From assembly GCF_024679245.1 (NCBI RefSeq), contig NC_090182.1, positions 28,591,753-28,655,752 on the forward strand: a stretch of 64,000 bases of DNA, in the 5' to 3' direction. This DNA is from Pseudorasbora parva (lineage: Eukaryota > Chordata > Actinopteri > Cypriniformes > Gobionidae). The notes beneath the pieces are model-generated. The model was given only the letters and a program-made list of their open reading frames with translations. It did no database searches and was not told the origin of the DNA. Below are positions 9,556 through 21,505 of this stretch, one piece after another. The translations under genes and the position numbers were made by a program. Position 1 is the stretch's first letter; every line of letters begins with the position of its first letter.

Positions 9556-12500
9556 ATCGGGGAGTATTGGCGAGCGCAACTCCTCTATCCCCATCCTTCA
9601 AGTCTCGCACCTTGATTTCGACCATTCTTCGCTGGGGTACCTCATCTGTCACCTGCTCTGCCCTCATTGACTCGGGGGCGGAGGGAAATTTTCTTGATGA
9701 GACGTGGGCGGTTAAACACGGCCTTCCCCTTCATGAATTAAAGGAGACTCCCACAGCTTTTGCCCTGGACGGCCGGGCGCTGTCTAACATCCGTTTAGCC
9801 ACCGCCCCGGTGAGTCTCACCACATCTGGCAACCACCAAGAGACCATTTCCTTTCTAGTGTTTCATTCTCCTATGGCCCCCATTGTCCTAGGACATCCGT
9901 GGTTAACACAGCACAATCCCCAGATAAACTGGTCAGATAGTTCTATTATGTCATGGAGCTTGCCTTGTCATACAAATTGTCTTGTCTCTGCTGTTTCCTC
10001 TGTCTCACCTGTGTCTGTTTTTCAGGAGGAGTCCATTGATTTATCTGGAGTCCCGGAGGAGTACCACGATCTGCGAGCGGTGTTTAGTCGTTCCCGGGCC
10101 GCTTCTCTCCCTCCGCACCGTCCTTATGATTGTAGTATCGACCTTCTTCCTGGCACCTCTCCTCCCCGTGGGCGTTTATATTCCTTGTCTGCTCCTGAAC
10201 GCAAGGCACTTGAGAGATATCTCGACGAATCTCTCATGGCGGGTACCATTGTTCCTTCCTCCTCCCCCGCCGGTGCGGGATTTTTCTTCGTAAAAAAGAA
10301 GGACGGTTCCCTGCGCCCCTGCATTGATTATCGTGGGCTGAATGACATCACCATTAAGAACCGGTATCCGTTACCACTGATGTCATCGGCCTTCGAGATC
10401 CTGCAGGGGGCAAGGATTTTCACGAAGTTAGATCTCCGTAACGCATACCACTTGGTGCGCATTAAGGAGGGGGACGAGTGGAAGACGGCGTTTAATACCC
10501 CGTTAGGACACTTTGAATACCGGGTGCTACCGTTCGGGCTGGTAAACGCCCCAGCCGTTTTTCAAGCGCTCGTTAACGATGTGTTAAGAGACATGCTCAA
10601 CATCTTTGTCTTTGTGTACCTGGATGACATCCTCATTTTCTCCCCGAATCTCCAGGTACACACCCAACACGTTCGTCGCGTATTACAGCGCTTATTGGAA
10701 AATCGTCTCTATGTAAAGGCGGAGAAATGCGCATTCCATGTCCAGTCGGTTACCTTCCTTGGTTCGGTCGTGTCGGCAAGGGGCATAAGCATGGACCCCT
10801 CCAAGATTCAGGCAGTCACTGATTGGCCCGTTCCCGAGTCTCGCTCGGCTCTTCAGCGGTTTCTGGGGTTTGCGAACTTTTATCGCCGCTTCATACGTAA
10901 TTTCAGTCAGGTTGCCGCTCCCCTGACTGCTCTTACGTCTGCGAAGTCCCCCTTTGTCTGGTCTGAGAATGCTCAGTGCGCTTTCGAACGTCTTAAAGGT
11001 CTGTTTACATCTGCGCCTATTCTAATTTCGCCTGATCCGGAGAGCCAATTTATCATCGAGGTTGACGCGTCTGAAGTCGGAGTGGGAGCTGTGCTTTCGC
11101 AGCGCTCCCCTCTCGATCATAAGGTTCACCCGTGTGCTTTTTTTTCGCGCCGGCTCTCGTCAGCTGAACGCAACTATGACGTGGGTAATAGGGAGCTCCT
11201 TGCCATCCGGCTGGCCTTAGAGGAGTGGCGTCATTGGCTTGAGGGAGCCTCCACTCCGTTTATCGTCTGGACTGACCATCGTAACTTAGAGTATATCCGC
11301 TCCGCTAAGAGACTTAATGCTAGACAGGCTCGCTGGGCTCTTTTTTTCGGGCGTTTTAGTTTTACGATCTCTTACAGACCTGGGTCTAGAAACGTTAAAC
11401 CAGACGCTCTTTCTCGCCAGTTTTCTTCCTCTGATGATGGTGCCACCACGGAGACCATCCTACCGGAGGGATGCGTGGTTGGTTCCGTCACGTGGGGAGT
11501 GGAACGGTTGGTGAGAGGAGCGCTGGCGCACACCGTCGTTCCTCGGGGGTGCCCTGAGGGTAAACTTTTTGTCGTACAGTCGGTTCGTCCAGCTGTTCTT
11601 CGCTGGAGTCACGCCTCTAGATTTGTTGCGCATCCAGGGGTGGGGCGCACGCTGGCAGTGGTCCGCCAGCGATTCTGGTGGCCTGCCATGGAACGTGAGA
11701 TACGTCGATTTGTCGCGTCATGTTCTGTCTGTGCGCAGCAAAAGTCCGGTAATTCGCCTCCCAAGGGTCTTCTTCGTCCCCTCTCTATTCCCTCCCGCCC
11801 TTGGTCCCATATTGCCCTGGATTTCGTCACGGGGCTTCCCCCCTCCTGTGGCAATACGGTGATTCTGACTGTTGTGGACCGATTTTCTAAGGCGGTCCAT
11901 TTTGTCCCTCTTCCCAAGCTTCCGTCGGCTAAGGAGACTGCGCGTACGGTCGTGGACCACGTCTTTAGGATTCATGGACTTCCTACGGATGTGGTTTCGG
12001 ATAGGGGGCCCCAATTTGTTTCTAACTTTTGGAGGGAGTTCTGTCGGCAGATTGGGGCTACCGCCAGTCTGTCGTCAGGGTTTCACCCACAGACTAATGG
12101 TCAGGCCGAGCGCGCTAATCAGGACCTTGGGCGGATGCTTCGCTGTTTGGCAGCTAGAAACCCCTCCTCCTGGTGCGAACAATTGACTTGGGCAGAATAC
12201 GCGCATAATTCGTTGCCGTCGTCGTCCACTGGCCTGTCTCCGTTTTCATGTTGCTTGGGTTACCAGCCACCTCTGTTTCCCTCTCAGGAGAGCGCGGCTG
12301 CCGTTCCCTCGGTTCAAGCGTTCATTCAGCGCTGTCGTCGTACTTGGAGGAGAGTGAGATCGGTTCTTTGCCGGACAGCGGAACGCACCCGTCGGGCCGC
12401 TAACCGTCGTCGGTCTAAAGCACCTAGGTATGTGTGTGGTCAGAAAGTTTGGCTCGCCACACGTAATTTACCCATTCAGACGCCCGCTCGTAAGTTGGCT

Positions 12501-12953
12501 CCCCGTTTCATTGGGCCCTATGTCGTTACTAAGGTTATCAGTCCAGCGGCAGTACGGCTCAGGTTGCCACATTCCCTTAAGCGCGTTCACCCGGTTTTCC
12601 ATGTCTCATGCATTAAGCCCGCGGTTCGCACTCGGTTGCCTCCCTCCCCCCCCTTGCCATTCGTGCTAACTCTCCCGTCTTTAAGGTTAAGAAGCTGCTG
12701 GATGTCCGACCCCGAGGGCGGGGTCATCAGTATCTTGTCGATTGGGAGGGATTCGGTCCGGAGGAGAGAAGCTGGGTACCAGGAAGGGATGTGCTGGACC
12801 GCTCGCTTATCGAGGACTTCCTCCGCTCCCGGCAGTCTTCCTCGGGGGCGCCAGGTGGCGCCCGTCGGGGAGGGGGTACTGTCAGGAGTTTGGTTTGACT
12901 TCTCTGGCTTTACTCTTCTCTGTATGCCTTCTCTCAGCTGCTCGCTATATTAA
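9486..12953 (+). CDS. Pol of the gypsy element: protease, RT, RNase H, integrase
   Basis: Open frame of 1155 codons in the -1 frame relative to gag, so expression is expected as a Gag-Pol fusion by frameshifting. The ATG at 9486 is only the first Met of the open frame, not a likely start. Domains in order: retropepsin with active-site DSG (Asp62); reverse transcriptase with YLDD at 378-381; RNase H ([13 protein letters not shown] and TDHRNLEYI); integrase with the zinc-binding HHCC region starting at His709; and catalytic D779, D839 and E875 with 35 residues between the last two. These catalytic residues are all present. After about 12645 the frame leaves the normal protein path because of a one-base shift at a C8 run, so the last ~100 residues to the stop in the 3' LTR are out-of-frame. 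Confidence 0.95.
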   Translation: MPLLWWHWAFCCHMSGKRESSPVDRGVLASATPLSPSFKSRTLISTILRWGTSSVTCSALIDSGAEGNFLDETWAVKHGLPLHELKETPTAFALDGRALSNIRLATAPVSLTTSGNHQETISFLVFHSPMAPIVLGHPWLTQHNPQINWSDSSIMSWSLPCHTNCLVSAVSSVSPVSVFQEESIDLSGVPEEYHDLRAVFSRSRAASLPPHRPYDCSIDLLPGTSPPRGRLYSLSAPERKALERYLDESLMAGTIVPSSSPAGAGFFFVKKKDGSLRPCIDYRGLNDITIKNRYPLPLMSSAFEILQGARIFTKLDLRNAYHLVRIKEGDEWKTAFNTPLGHFEYRVLPFGLVNAPAVFQALVNDVLRDMLNIFVFVYLDDILIFSPNLQVHTQHVRRVLQRLLENRLYVKAEKCAFHVQSVTFLGSVVSARGISMDPSKIQAVTDWPVPESRSALQRFLGFANFYRRFIRNFSQVAAPLTALTSAKSPFVWSENAQCAFERLKGLFTSAPILISPDPESQFIIEVDASEVGVGAVLSQRSPLDHKVHPCAFFSRRLSSAERNYDVGNRELLAIRLALEEWRHWLEGASTPFIVWTDHRNLEYIRSAKRLNARQARWALFFGRFSFTISYRPGSRNVKPDALSRQFSSSDDGATTETILPEGCVVGSVTWGVERLVRGALAHTVVPRGCPEGKLFVVQSVRPAVLRWSHASRFVAHPGVGRTLAVVRQRFWWPAMEREIRRFVASCSVCAQQKSGNSPPKGLLRPLSIPSRPWSHIALDFVTGLPPSCGNTVILTVVDRFSKAVHFVPLPKLPSAKETARTVVDHVFRIHGLPTDVVSDRGPQFVSNFWREFCRQIGATASLSSGFHPQTNGQAERANQDLGRMLRCLAARNPSSWCEQLTWAEYAHNSLPSSSTGLSPFSCCLGYQPPLFPSQESAAAVPSVQAFIQRCRRTWRRVRSVLCRTAERTRRAANRRRSKAPRYVCGQKVWLATRNLPIQTPARKLAPRFIGPYVVTKVISPAAVRLRLPHSLKRVHPVFHVSCIKPAVRTRLPPSPPLPFVLTLPSLRLRSCWMSDPEGGVISILSIGRDSVRRREAGYQEGMCWTARLSRTSSAPGSLPRGRQVAPVGEGVLSGVWFDFSGFTLLCMPSLSCSLY
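12646..12896 (+). pseudogene. Pol C-terminal chromodomain, frame-shifted
   Basis: Downstream of C8 (12646-12653) a chromodomain-like sequence is readable one frame back from pol. Its visible signatures are [21 protein letters not shown] and LIEDFL, and its stop lies about 15 nt into the 3' LTR. The shift matches loss of one base (or gain of two) relative to an uninterrupted reading. Chromodomains of this class steer integration to particular chromatin. Since the LTRs are identical, this is either a very recent lesion, a sequencing error in a homopolymer, or a second recoding site. Confidence 0.85.
12867..12876 (+). promoter_or_regulatory. Polypurine tract (plus-strand primer)
   Basis: GGGGAGGGGG lies three bases before the 3' LTR, the expected place for the RNase H-resistant primer of plus-strand DNA synthesis. 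Confidence 0.85.
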
Positions 12954-13419
12954 TTAGCGGCCGCGCTCTGTGCATCTCACACCTGTCCCCCCTTTGTCCT
13001 GATCACCTTGCTATTTAACTCTCATGCTCTTCTCCCCTCTTTGTCGGGTTATTGTTTGTTCTTTCATGTCGGCAACTAACGTCTTGTCCTCTTATGCTCG
13101 CCTAGTCCTGTTTCGCCGTGTGTGTGTGGTTCAAGAGGATTTTCCCCTGGGTTCTGCGGCTTCCCAGTCTGCTCTTCAGCACCGCCGTATCAGCCGAGTG
13201 AGGTGTGCGTTTCGACGCGTCCTGCGTGCGCTCCCTGGCCAGCAGTACCCGTTACCAGGCTACCCGCCAGCTCCTTATATGTACTCTTTTGCTTATCTCT
13301 CCTGACCTGCGTCCGCCTATACGGCTGGTAACTGGCAGTCAGCCTTATTTTCCCTGTTCCCGCTCAATAAATTACTAATTTACCAGCATTCGCTTTTGGG
13401 TCCTTTCTACATTGTGACA
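12880..13419 (+). repeat. 3' LTR
   Basis: Same 540 bp as the 5' LTR, offset by 4801. The poly(A) signal is at 13366-13371. Directly followed by the CTCAG target duplication. Confidence 0.97.
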
Positions 13420-13561
13420 CTCAGTGCTGTTCCCCATCACACGTGCTCTTCTCTTGTCTGTTTGGACCTTAATCTGCATGTTTTATTAGTATTATTATTA
13501 TTATTACTACATGTCTCAAAGTGTAATTGCAAAACCACTAATCCACAGTTTCAAAGCACAG

Positions 13562-13740
13562 TTCTCCCCAAAATGAAAGTGATTCTTCATCTATGTTGTT
13601 GTAAATCTGTATGACTTTATTCTCTCAAATACTGGTGAGTTTTTGAAGAATTTCCCAGTCACTCTTTTCAAGGTCTGGGGCTGTCAAATACAAAAAGGAA
13701 AAAAGTATAACAAAAATGGTCAATGCGACTCAATAAAAGT
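13562..13740 (+). repeat. Degraded MITE end of the 'GTTCACCC' family
   Basis: Starts with ctccccaaaatgaaagtgat and then tgttgttgtaaatctgtatg, matching the left end of the family at 63586. The right end is not recognisable. Confidence 0.5.
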
Positions 13741-13983
13741 TAAGTCATCTTTGTTTTCAAAGATGAAAATCCTACTGGTTTGAAACGACAAGAGTGTTAA
13801 AGATGATGTAAACGATGAGAAGGTGTGAACTTTGAAACCACTTTGCTATTGAAATCACTTTGCTATGAGTGACAGGTGAGTAATAGTTCACTTCTCTCTT
13901 TCTCTTTGTCAGTTTTTTTCTTTTCTCATGCTCTCTCTCTCGCTGTACGACAGAGTTCGGGGTGTAATTGGAGTGTTTCTTAC

Positions 13984-14085
13984 CTTTCGAGCAGTCCATG
14001 CCATGGAACCCTGGGAAGCAGTGACATACTCCTGACACACACTCTCCGTTACCATGACAGTTGCGGGGACACTCTTGCACAGAGT
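13984..14085 (-). CDS. tenm3: tenm3 exon: EGF-like repeat 1
   Basis: The exon is 102 nt, phase 1 to phase 1. It encodes [19 protein letters not shown] followed by [15 protein letters not shown]. All six EGF cysteines are present. The acceptor is ttcacAG at 14086-14087 and the donor G|GTAAGA begins at 13983. The intron downstream (7.5 kb) holds the gypsy retrotransposon. Confidence 0.95.
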
Positions 14086-15611
14086 CTGTGAAAAGAATGA
14101 AACCTTTCTAAAAAAAGGCCACTTTGATGGTAATGACAGCTGTAACCACCACATCCAACTATCATCTTGTCTTTTCCTCCACTGTATCGTTCATCTCTCA
14201 CACACACATTTTTTGTCCGTCTTTCGCTCCAGTTCTGAGTGGCCGTCTCTGGTCATTATTGATACAACCCATTCAAACAGCGTCACACACCATTTCATTA
14301 GCCATGAGTAATATCACGGCAATGAAAGTAGGCCATATCACAGTAGATTAGCGGAAGGTTAATTGGTGAGACACCACTTATTCTCAGAATTCATGCATGT
14401 GAATATTCATAGAACAGAGTCACAAGGTGCTTATCTCATTTCAAGTGGATGATGATATATATTAAATTGTTTAACATTAATAGATTGACATTATTTAATT
14501 ATTTCCCTTTTACTAGACGGCAAGGACACATTCATGTATCATTTTATATTCATATTTTAAAATGAACTGGTTTTAGACCTCATTTATGAAAACCAAGTTA
14601 AACAAATGTCTGTGCATTATTTTTTATTAATTAATTATTCTGAACATCTCTGATATCTTCTAGAAATCATTCTAATATGCTGATTTGGTGATCAAGAAAT
14701 AATGTAGAAAACAATTGTGATACTTTTTATTTACTCAGAATTTTTTGATGAATAAAAATTAATTGAACCCGTAAAAGCATACCTCAGGTATTTAGCGATC
14801 CGGGACATCATTCACTACCCTCCTCCTCATTAATTTGTTTTAAAAGTTAGACATCAACCTTAGTATTCCTCTATCAATTAAATCTAAACAATTTAACAAG
14901 AAAACAAACAAACAATTAACTGCTTTTCTACAATTGTTTGTAAAAATTGGGTTGCTAACAGCTCGAGGTGTTTAAGTGTACTTACTTTTGCACAACAATA
15001 ATTTAAACTTCAATGAGGGAATATGTGAAATTCTCATTTATTCCACAAGGTGGCAATGTCTGATACACAAGGATGAAGTGAGGCTTCACCCATACTTAGA
15101 GCAGACAGAAAACGAAACAATAAGTATGATCTGCAGAACTTAAAATGGCTGTGGGATTTACTGCAGAGTAAGCTCCAAAAGGTAACAGAATAGATTAAAT
15201 TTTGAGTTTTTTTGGAGTTTTATATCATCGCGACAGCTAGAGATCTATCTGTATTAGATTGGGGTTGCTAAAGACCCAAATATGTAAGAATGATTGGTGA
15301 AACAGCCATACATTTAAGGGTTAAAAGATTATAAATGTATGTTCTATTACTTTTGATCAATTGAATGTGCCCTTGCTGGAAAAAAAAAATACTGAAAAAA
15401 TTCTTACATATCTTTATGAACATGTATACCTGTTATAAAACACTTTTTGTATTGAATATTTGATTACATGCTTGATTATCACTCATGGCTAAGGATCTAA
15501 ATATATTGTATCTTCTTGTTCCGTCTTAATGTGTCACAGTTAAGTGATATAGTGAGTGTTTGATGAAGCAAAAGTACAATGGAGGGTTTAACCAGAGTGT
15601 GAGCAACTGAC
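14086..15611. other. tenm3 intron
   Basis: 1.5 kb AT-rich intron. Around 14580-14760 there is a faint fragment of the hAT-like MITE seen at 44933-45260 (aatcattctaatatgctgat). No genes are visible. Confidence 0.6.
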
Positions 15612-15807
15612 CCAGAACAGCTGTGCTAAAGGAGACAGATTCCTTCTCCTTGCCGTCGTTGTAGAAAGCCAGGTGCCATGTGCCAGGGTCCAGATACTGC
15701 ACAAACACGGCCTCGTTCAAAACCACCGTCTGAATACTGCGTCTCTCGCGGGGCGATTCAACTACGCTCCATTTCTCCTTCCCATCCAAACGCTCCATAT
15801 AGTCATA
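15612..15807 (-). CDS. tenm3: tenm3 exon: linker with RERR site, leading into EGF repeat 1
   Basis: The exon is 196 nt: 65 codons plus one base. It begins [16 protein letters not shown], then [10 protein letters not shown], then [18 protein letters not shown], and ends VSFSTAVL plus the first base of an Asp codon. RERR followed by Ser fits the furin consensus R-X-R/K-R. A furin site between membrane and EGF repeats is described in the teneurin family, so shedding here is plausible but inferred. The acceptor is ctccAG before TAT, and the donor G|GTCAGT begins at 15611. Confidence 0.95.
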
Positions 15808-16064
15808 CTGGAGAGAGGAAGGCACAAAACGAGAGGGGACCTTTTTATTTTCTGCAATCTCAAGTGGTTTGACAGCATTCATACATATCAAACAGTGAAA
15901 TACTTTGAAGTTGAGCTCTAGGAATGATTTTATCTAACACCTGCTGACTTCTAAAATGTATTTGCAATGACTGATTGATCCACTGTTGTGATGAAAGAGG
16001 GTTTTTTTTTTCCTGAAAGGACTTCACAGAGTGGTCTCTTTGTAAATAGAAAGGGTATAAACAC

Positions 16065-16270
16065 CTGTGCATGGGACGGCGGCAGCCCTTTGCGAATGTA
16101 AACTCCAAACAGTGCATCCTTGCCCAAGGATATGTTAAACTTGAGGAACTGAGGCTGGCTGAGGTGCATCAGGGATCTCCAGAACACCCCGGGCGGCACC
16201 TCCTGGGTTACGCGCCTGCCCACCTCCAGGCTGCCTGTATCTATGCTGCTGTTGCGTGCAGCCCAGGGCC
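16065..16270 (-). CDS. tenm3: tenm3 exon: extracellular linker between membrane and EGF repeats
   Basis: The exon is 206 nt: two bases plus 68 codons, ending in phase 0. The product starts [13 protein letters not shown], continues [18 protein letters not shown] and [18 protein letters not shown], and ends GLPPSHAQ. This is the highly conserved membrane-proximal linker of teneurins. Two N-glycosylation sequons are visible (NSS and NIS). The acceptor is ctcAG at 16271-16272 and the donor CAG|GTGTTT begins at 16064. It is separated from the next exon by only 257 bp. Confidence 0.95.
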
Positions 16271-17467
16271 CTGAGACAGAAAGGAAGGAATAAAACAAAA
16301 ATCAATCTCTCACCTCAGCTGTGTTGCATCTGCCCCTTGTTTATGGATTCAGAGGCAGTTGCTTTGAAAACAGAAAACAAAGGGAAACCGCACAAATGCA
16401 CTTTCTCTCTGGGATACACTTATCTGATGGAATCTGAAAAAAACACAAATGCTGCTTCCTGAAGTCTTTTTTGCCATAACGGCACCGTATCCACCCAGCA
16501 CAAATAAAGCAGAGAGAGTATCACGGTCAACAGAAGAGAGCCAGAGAACGAGGGAAAAGGGGATTATTTGTTGAATATTTGAGTGTGCTTTTTTTTAACG
16601 CAGCATGCAGAAAAACTGAGAAATAACTTAGAAAGATGAAAATTAATGGTCCCTTGTAAGAAGCTGAGCTTTATTGGAACTGTCACATGATATCTGCGTT
16701 TTTTAAAGTGTGTGAGGGTTCTACGATTCCGACTGACATTTGGTTTTCAAAAAGACCTACACTCAACGTCGAAAGTGTTCATAAAGAATTTGACTTTCAT
16801 AATATGATAGTGAAATGTTACATTCAATGAAAGAAATGCAGGATGGGAATTATTTTTATTTCCCCCCCAGAATTTACTGGATTATGAAAAGGTGTCACAA
16901 TACAAAAATCTAAATGTTGTGGTCGGTTAGATTTTTTAAATGTTTTAAACAGAGTCTTTTTGACCAAATGTACAGTAAAACAGTAATACTATGAAGTATC
17001 GCGTGATCCTCTGTCGCATGATCCTTCAGAAATCACAACTAGAGGGTTCTTGGGTTAGGTTTTTTGTTTTCTTAGGGTGCCGCAAGGAACCCTTTCCTAA
17101 AAGTGAAAATGGAATGGTGATTGTTCACTTATCCCCTACTTCATTTTCTCTCCCCTTCTCTCTGTCTCTGGTATTTGTGGACTTTCAGGCTGATGGAGAG
17201 ATCTCTTCTATAGTGAGAGTTCGTGTATTCTCCACCCTCAGGCTTTGGCTCATACCGCATGTCAACACCACCATCCTGTTTACCAACATAATCACACAAG
17301 CTGTTATCCACTTTTCATTTAATGGAAAATCCATGGTTGCTCTATCCCTCTCTGTCTCTCTCTCTTTTATTCTCTCTATCTCTTGCTCGTAGCTAGCGGC
17401 AATGGCCGAGTGTAAATGGAGGTTGCATGCAACAGATTCCCTCTGTCCCTATGGTTGTGATGTTCAC

Positions 17468-17668
<201 letters not shown>

Positions 17669-18284
17669 CTCCCCTGTAATCAGGTCAGATCTACACTGGA
17701 GACCGCAGCCCTGACAGAGAAAACCTGTGAAAAATGGTGAGGAAATAAAGAACAATGAAAACACAATCAGGACGGAGCAGCCACAACAGGAGATGAAATA
17801 GCCCCCCTCATTAATACAGAAAGAACACAGACAGAGGAGAAATGGAACTAAAGAAAGGAAAAATAGGGAGTGAGGGAGGCCGGGTAAGAATTTCCTTGGG
17901 GAAAGAGCGATCAGTCTGCGACTGTGGCTGAAGCAATAGTCCAGCTTTATTTCACAGCAAAACACAATAGAACTGTTCCAAAACACAGTGAGCCATCTCA
18001 CTGACTACAGGTAACATCCTCACTGGAACTGAACAGCATAAGTGACTCATTTTGGAATGCTGGCAGCGTTATCGCTAATGAATTAAAATATACATATATT
18101 GATTGTTTATTCATTTAGCTATATTCTCCAGTATTTGATTACATATATTTATAATAAAATTTTCTTTCACTTTGCCTCTGGGCAAATTCTGAGACTGATT
18201 CCTTAGAATAGGCAAAAAAAAAATAAAAAAAAATACATTTTTATTTTTTAGTAGGGATCACAGTTAAGTTTCCTACTTGGAACT

Positions 18285-18645
18285 GCATAAAACAACATGC
18301 TATTTTTGATGAAAATAATACTTTTATTCAGCAAGGGCACATTGCATTTGTCAAAAGTCGCAGTAAGGACATTTACAATGCTACAGAAGATTTCGTATTT
18401 CAGAGAAATGCTATTCTTTTTAACTTATACAATTCATCATTAACATCCATTAACGAAACCATCACAGAAAAATAAATGACACTGTAAAATATATTAAAAT
18501 ACAAAAGAGTTATTTTTAACTGTAATGCTATTTCTCAAAATTACTTTTACTATTGTTTTGATCAGATAAATGCAGCCTTGGTGAGTATAAGAGACTAAAA
18601 GAAACTTAAATCTTACTGACCCCAAACTTATGAATGTTAGAGTAC
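18285..18645. mobile_element. hAT-like MITE, degraded copy
   Basis: Contains acttttattcagcaaggg, aaatgcagccttggtgag and the end cttactgaccccaaactt. It shares these landmarks with the copy at 44933-45260. No coding capacity. Confidence 0.7.
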
Positions 18646-19976
18646 ATATTTTATAATTTCTTTTGTTTGGGTGGTGGTGAGAAAACAAAAGAAAAGAGAA
18701 AATAACAGAAAAACACAAAAAAATCTATAATAATCATCTAAAAATCTATAATTACTGTGTTTTTGAAAATAAATGTAATGTAAACAGAATGTAATGAGAA
18801 TTGGAAGACACAAAAGCGTAAAAAAAAAAAAGGTTGCCTGTGGAGGCACTGCCTTGTAGGTTTTGATTCAGTGCTAACGTAGAGATAGAGGGCATCTAAA
18901 TCTGAGTGTCTAAGCACAGCATCAAGTACCGTAACAGAATCCAGCCGAGTGCAGAGAGGCCAATCATAAGCTAATGTAGCCAGCAGACAGGAGCACACAC
19001 AAATCATTTCACAGATCAGACCAGAGCATCAAATCATCCAGCAGAAACCCAGATACGAGCATCTCAACACAATATGCCAGACAATAAGATAGGATAACAG
19101 CTATACAAAAGACGCAGGAAAGAAAAGAAAAAAACGCCAACAACTATCAGACACGGCAAAATAACAAAACGTATTATATGTTGCGCTACTGCCTACTGGT
19201 ATACAGAGCAACCACCAGCAACATCTGCCTGATAGCCTCATTGTAGCATTGTCTGTGTATGTATGATTAATGAAAGTCTCACTGTTATGTGGAGTATATT
19301 ATGTTTGTATGTGAGAAGAAAAAAGGGACAGGAAGCGAGTGAGAGAGAAGTCATATCTGTATGGAACTGACACCGACATGTGGAGTGGGGTGAGATTGAA
19401 GCACTTGAGGTGAAGAGCTGTTTCAAAGCTCACAAACTCACTCTGTTACCAACACACTCAAACAAAAACACAGCAAACTATCATGCAACATAATCTATAC
19501 GTAATCACAGAGTTAGGTGTGTTTACATAGCGCAGAGGAGAGAGGAAAGGAAAAATTAAACAGTGTAAATATGTATTGAATCATGCCGGAGAGCTTCTTA
19601 CATAGGTAGCTGCCTTCTAAGACAACACTATGTAGTAAAGAAGTTTCAATGCTAATTCAGATGTACTATCATGAGCAAACGGCACCAAACATGCAAATAT
19701 TGCATAAAATAATATGTTTTACCTTGTTTGCAATTTTTTAGAGCTTTTGCTGAGCTCCTTTAAATTAATACTGGGACTAACTTTTTTCATTGAAAGTGAT
19801 GCTGTCCTGATTAAAATGTGAATTAGAAAGCAGCCTAATTAATATTAACTTCACTTTCACTGCACACTAGGTTTTGTAATAGAGCCTACAGGTGCATCTC
19901 CATAAATTAGAATATTGTGCAAAAGTTTATTTATTTCAGAAATTCTACTTAAAAGGTGAAACTAATATATTCATAC

Positions 19977-21334
19977 CTGCAAACTGACAAGTGATGAAAA
20001 AGGCGACGTTTCCGAATTAAATACTTTTAGCGGGATCTCGGGATCTCATTGCCTCCCAAAAGAACATTTGTGTTTTTAACATGTAAACGAAGCATTTTGG
20101 TGCACTCTGACAAGTAAATAACATTTGCTACAAGCGCTGGGCATTGTCACAAATTGCACAGTTTGATTTGATATTGATTAACTTCAGGCCTGTAAAGTAG
20201 GGAGGATATAGCAAATGTATGGGGGGGAGAATATATTGATTTTGAAGTAATATTCTCAACAGTGTTCTATCAGCTTTTACATAGACCTACTTAAATCTGC
20301 ATATTTGTGATATTTACAGGGTGTTATTTAATTTTATAAAGATCTTTTTTTATTTTATTAAATGTATGCATCAACTTTCATGTTAAATTCTTTATGTTAA
20401 ATTTGATTAATAAATTCAGTTATAATAAAACACTATAGCACTGTTATCAATAAAAGTAAATAACTTAAACTGCAAAAATACAACTGCAATAAATAATGTT
20501 ATGAGATTGATGTTCTAAATGTTTGAATATACAAATAAAAAAAATGCAATGATACTTTTAAACATAAAACTAAACCGCCAATAGGTGGCAGCAAGTGACC
20601 GTCTTAATGAGCGAGTCACTGGGTTTCATTCAAAACGCTGAATCATTAAGTACAGAACACCACACTGAATGTGGCTTTCCTTTGAAACTATTTTCGTCGA
20701 TTAAATCATTGGTGAAATAGAACAAAAAAAGTAGTTTGAGTGTTTGCAAAACAGCTCCCTAACTCGACTTGTGTTATTAACAATATCATAAAATATAATT
20801 AAATAATAATTCAAAACAACAACTCAGTTTTACCCCAGTATGTTTCTTCTGTGAGTTTATATTGCTAAAGAGAAAGGCAGTGCGAGCCTCAACGTAACTT
20901 TGTTACCAGAGATAGGCCTACACTCCATTATAGCATATCAATCGTTTTTTAAACTGAATGTAATAATAAAAATTATAATAATAATAAAAAATCTGAATCA
21001 TTCTCGCATTTCTAGTTATTTTATTTGTCCGGTGGGAAAAATAAAACCCTCATTTGTCCCAGACAAAGATTAATGTTGAGGCCTTACAGACAGCCCTGAG
21101 TTCATTCATGATTTCTTTCTGTGATTGGTGATTATTTGATTGAAGGTGATTGGTTCATGCGTGCGCCGCAGTTTGTTTGAACTGAGGGCTACAGGTGATC
21201 TGTGAATGTCACGCCCATAGACTGTTAAAAAATAGGTCACACCACATTACAGCACCAAAAAACATTGAGACAGCTCGAGAGAGGTCAATACAGTCTATCA
21301 GAGCGGATTTACAATTATTATTGTGAAGTTAACA
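19977..21334. mobile_element. Unclassified insertion inside Tc1-like element 1
   Basis: Sequence splitting the left end of the Tc1-like element. It contains gggatctcgggatctcattg and tttggtgcactctgacaagt, which resemble a cyprinid hAT-type repeat I know only loosely. No clear terminal inverted repeats or open frame found, so boundaries are approximate. Confidence 0.45.
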
Positions 21335-21505
21335 ATGCTTTACAGCTTATATAAACCCTGAATTCAAAATTTGAATATTGTGAAAAGGTTTAGTATTGCA
21401 GGCTCAAAGTGTCATACTCTGATACGCTAATTAATCCAAAACACCTGCAAAAGGTTCCTGAGCCTTTAAATGGTCTCTCAGTCTGGTTAAGTAGAATTCA
21501 CAATC

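Larger units (their letters stand above)
8074..13424 (+). mobile_element. Ty3/gypsy LTR retrotransposon (Tf1/sushi chromovirus type)
   Basis: Two direct LTRs of 540 bp (8079-8618 and 12880-13419) begin TGTCAGG and end TGTGACA, with TG...CA ends. Reading them side by side I found no difference. The 5-bp target duplication CTCAG flanks the element (8074-8078 and 13420-13424). Internal order is primer-binding site, gag with a CCHC knuckle, then protease-RT-RNase H-integrase and a displaced chromodomain, then a polypurine tract. The integrase-last order and chromodomain place it in Ty3/gypsy chromoviruses. It sits antisense to tenm3 in an intron and is GC-richer than its surroundings. Identical LTRs imply a very recent insertion. 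Confidence 0.97.
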
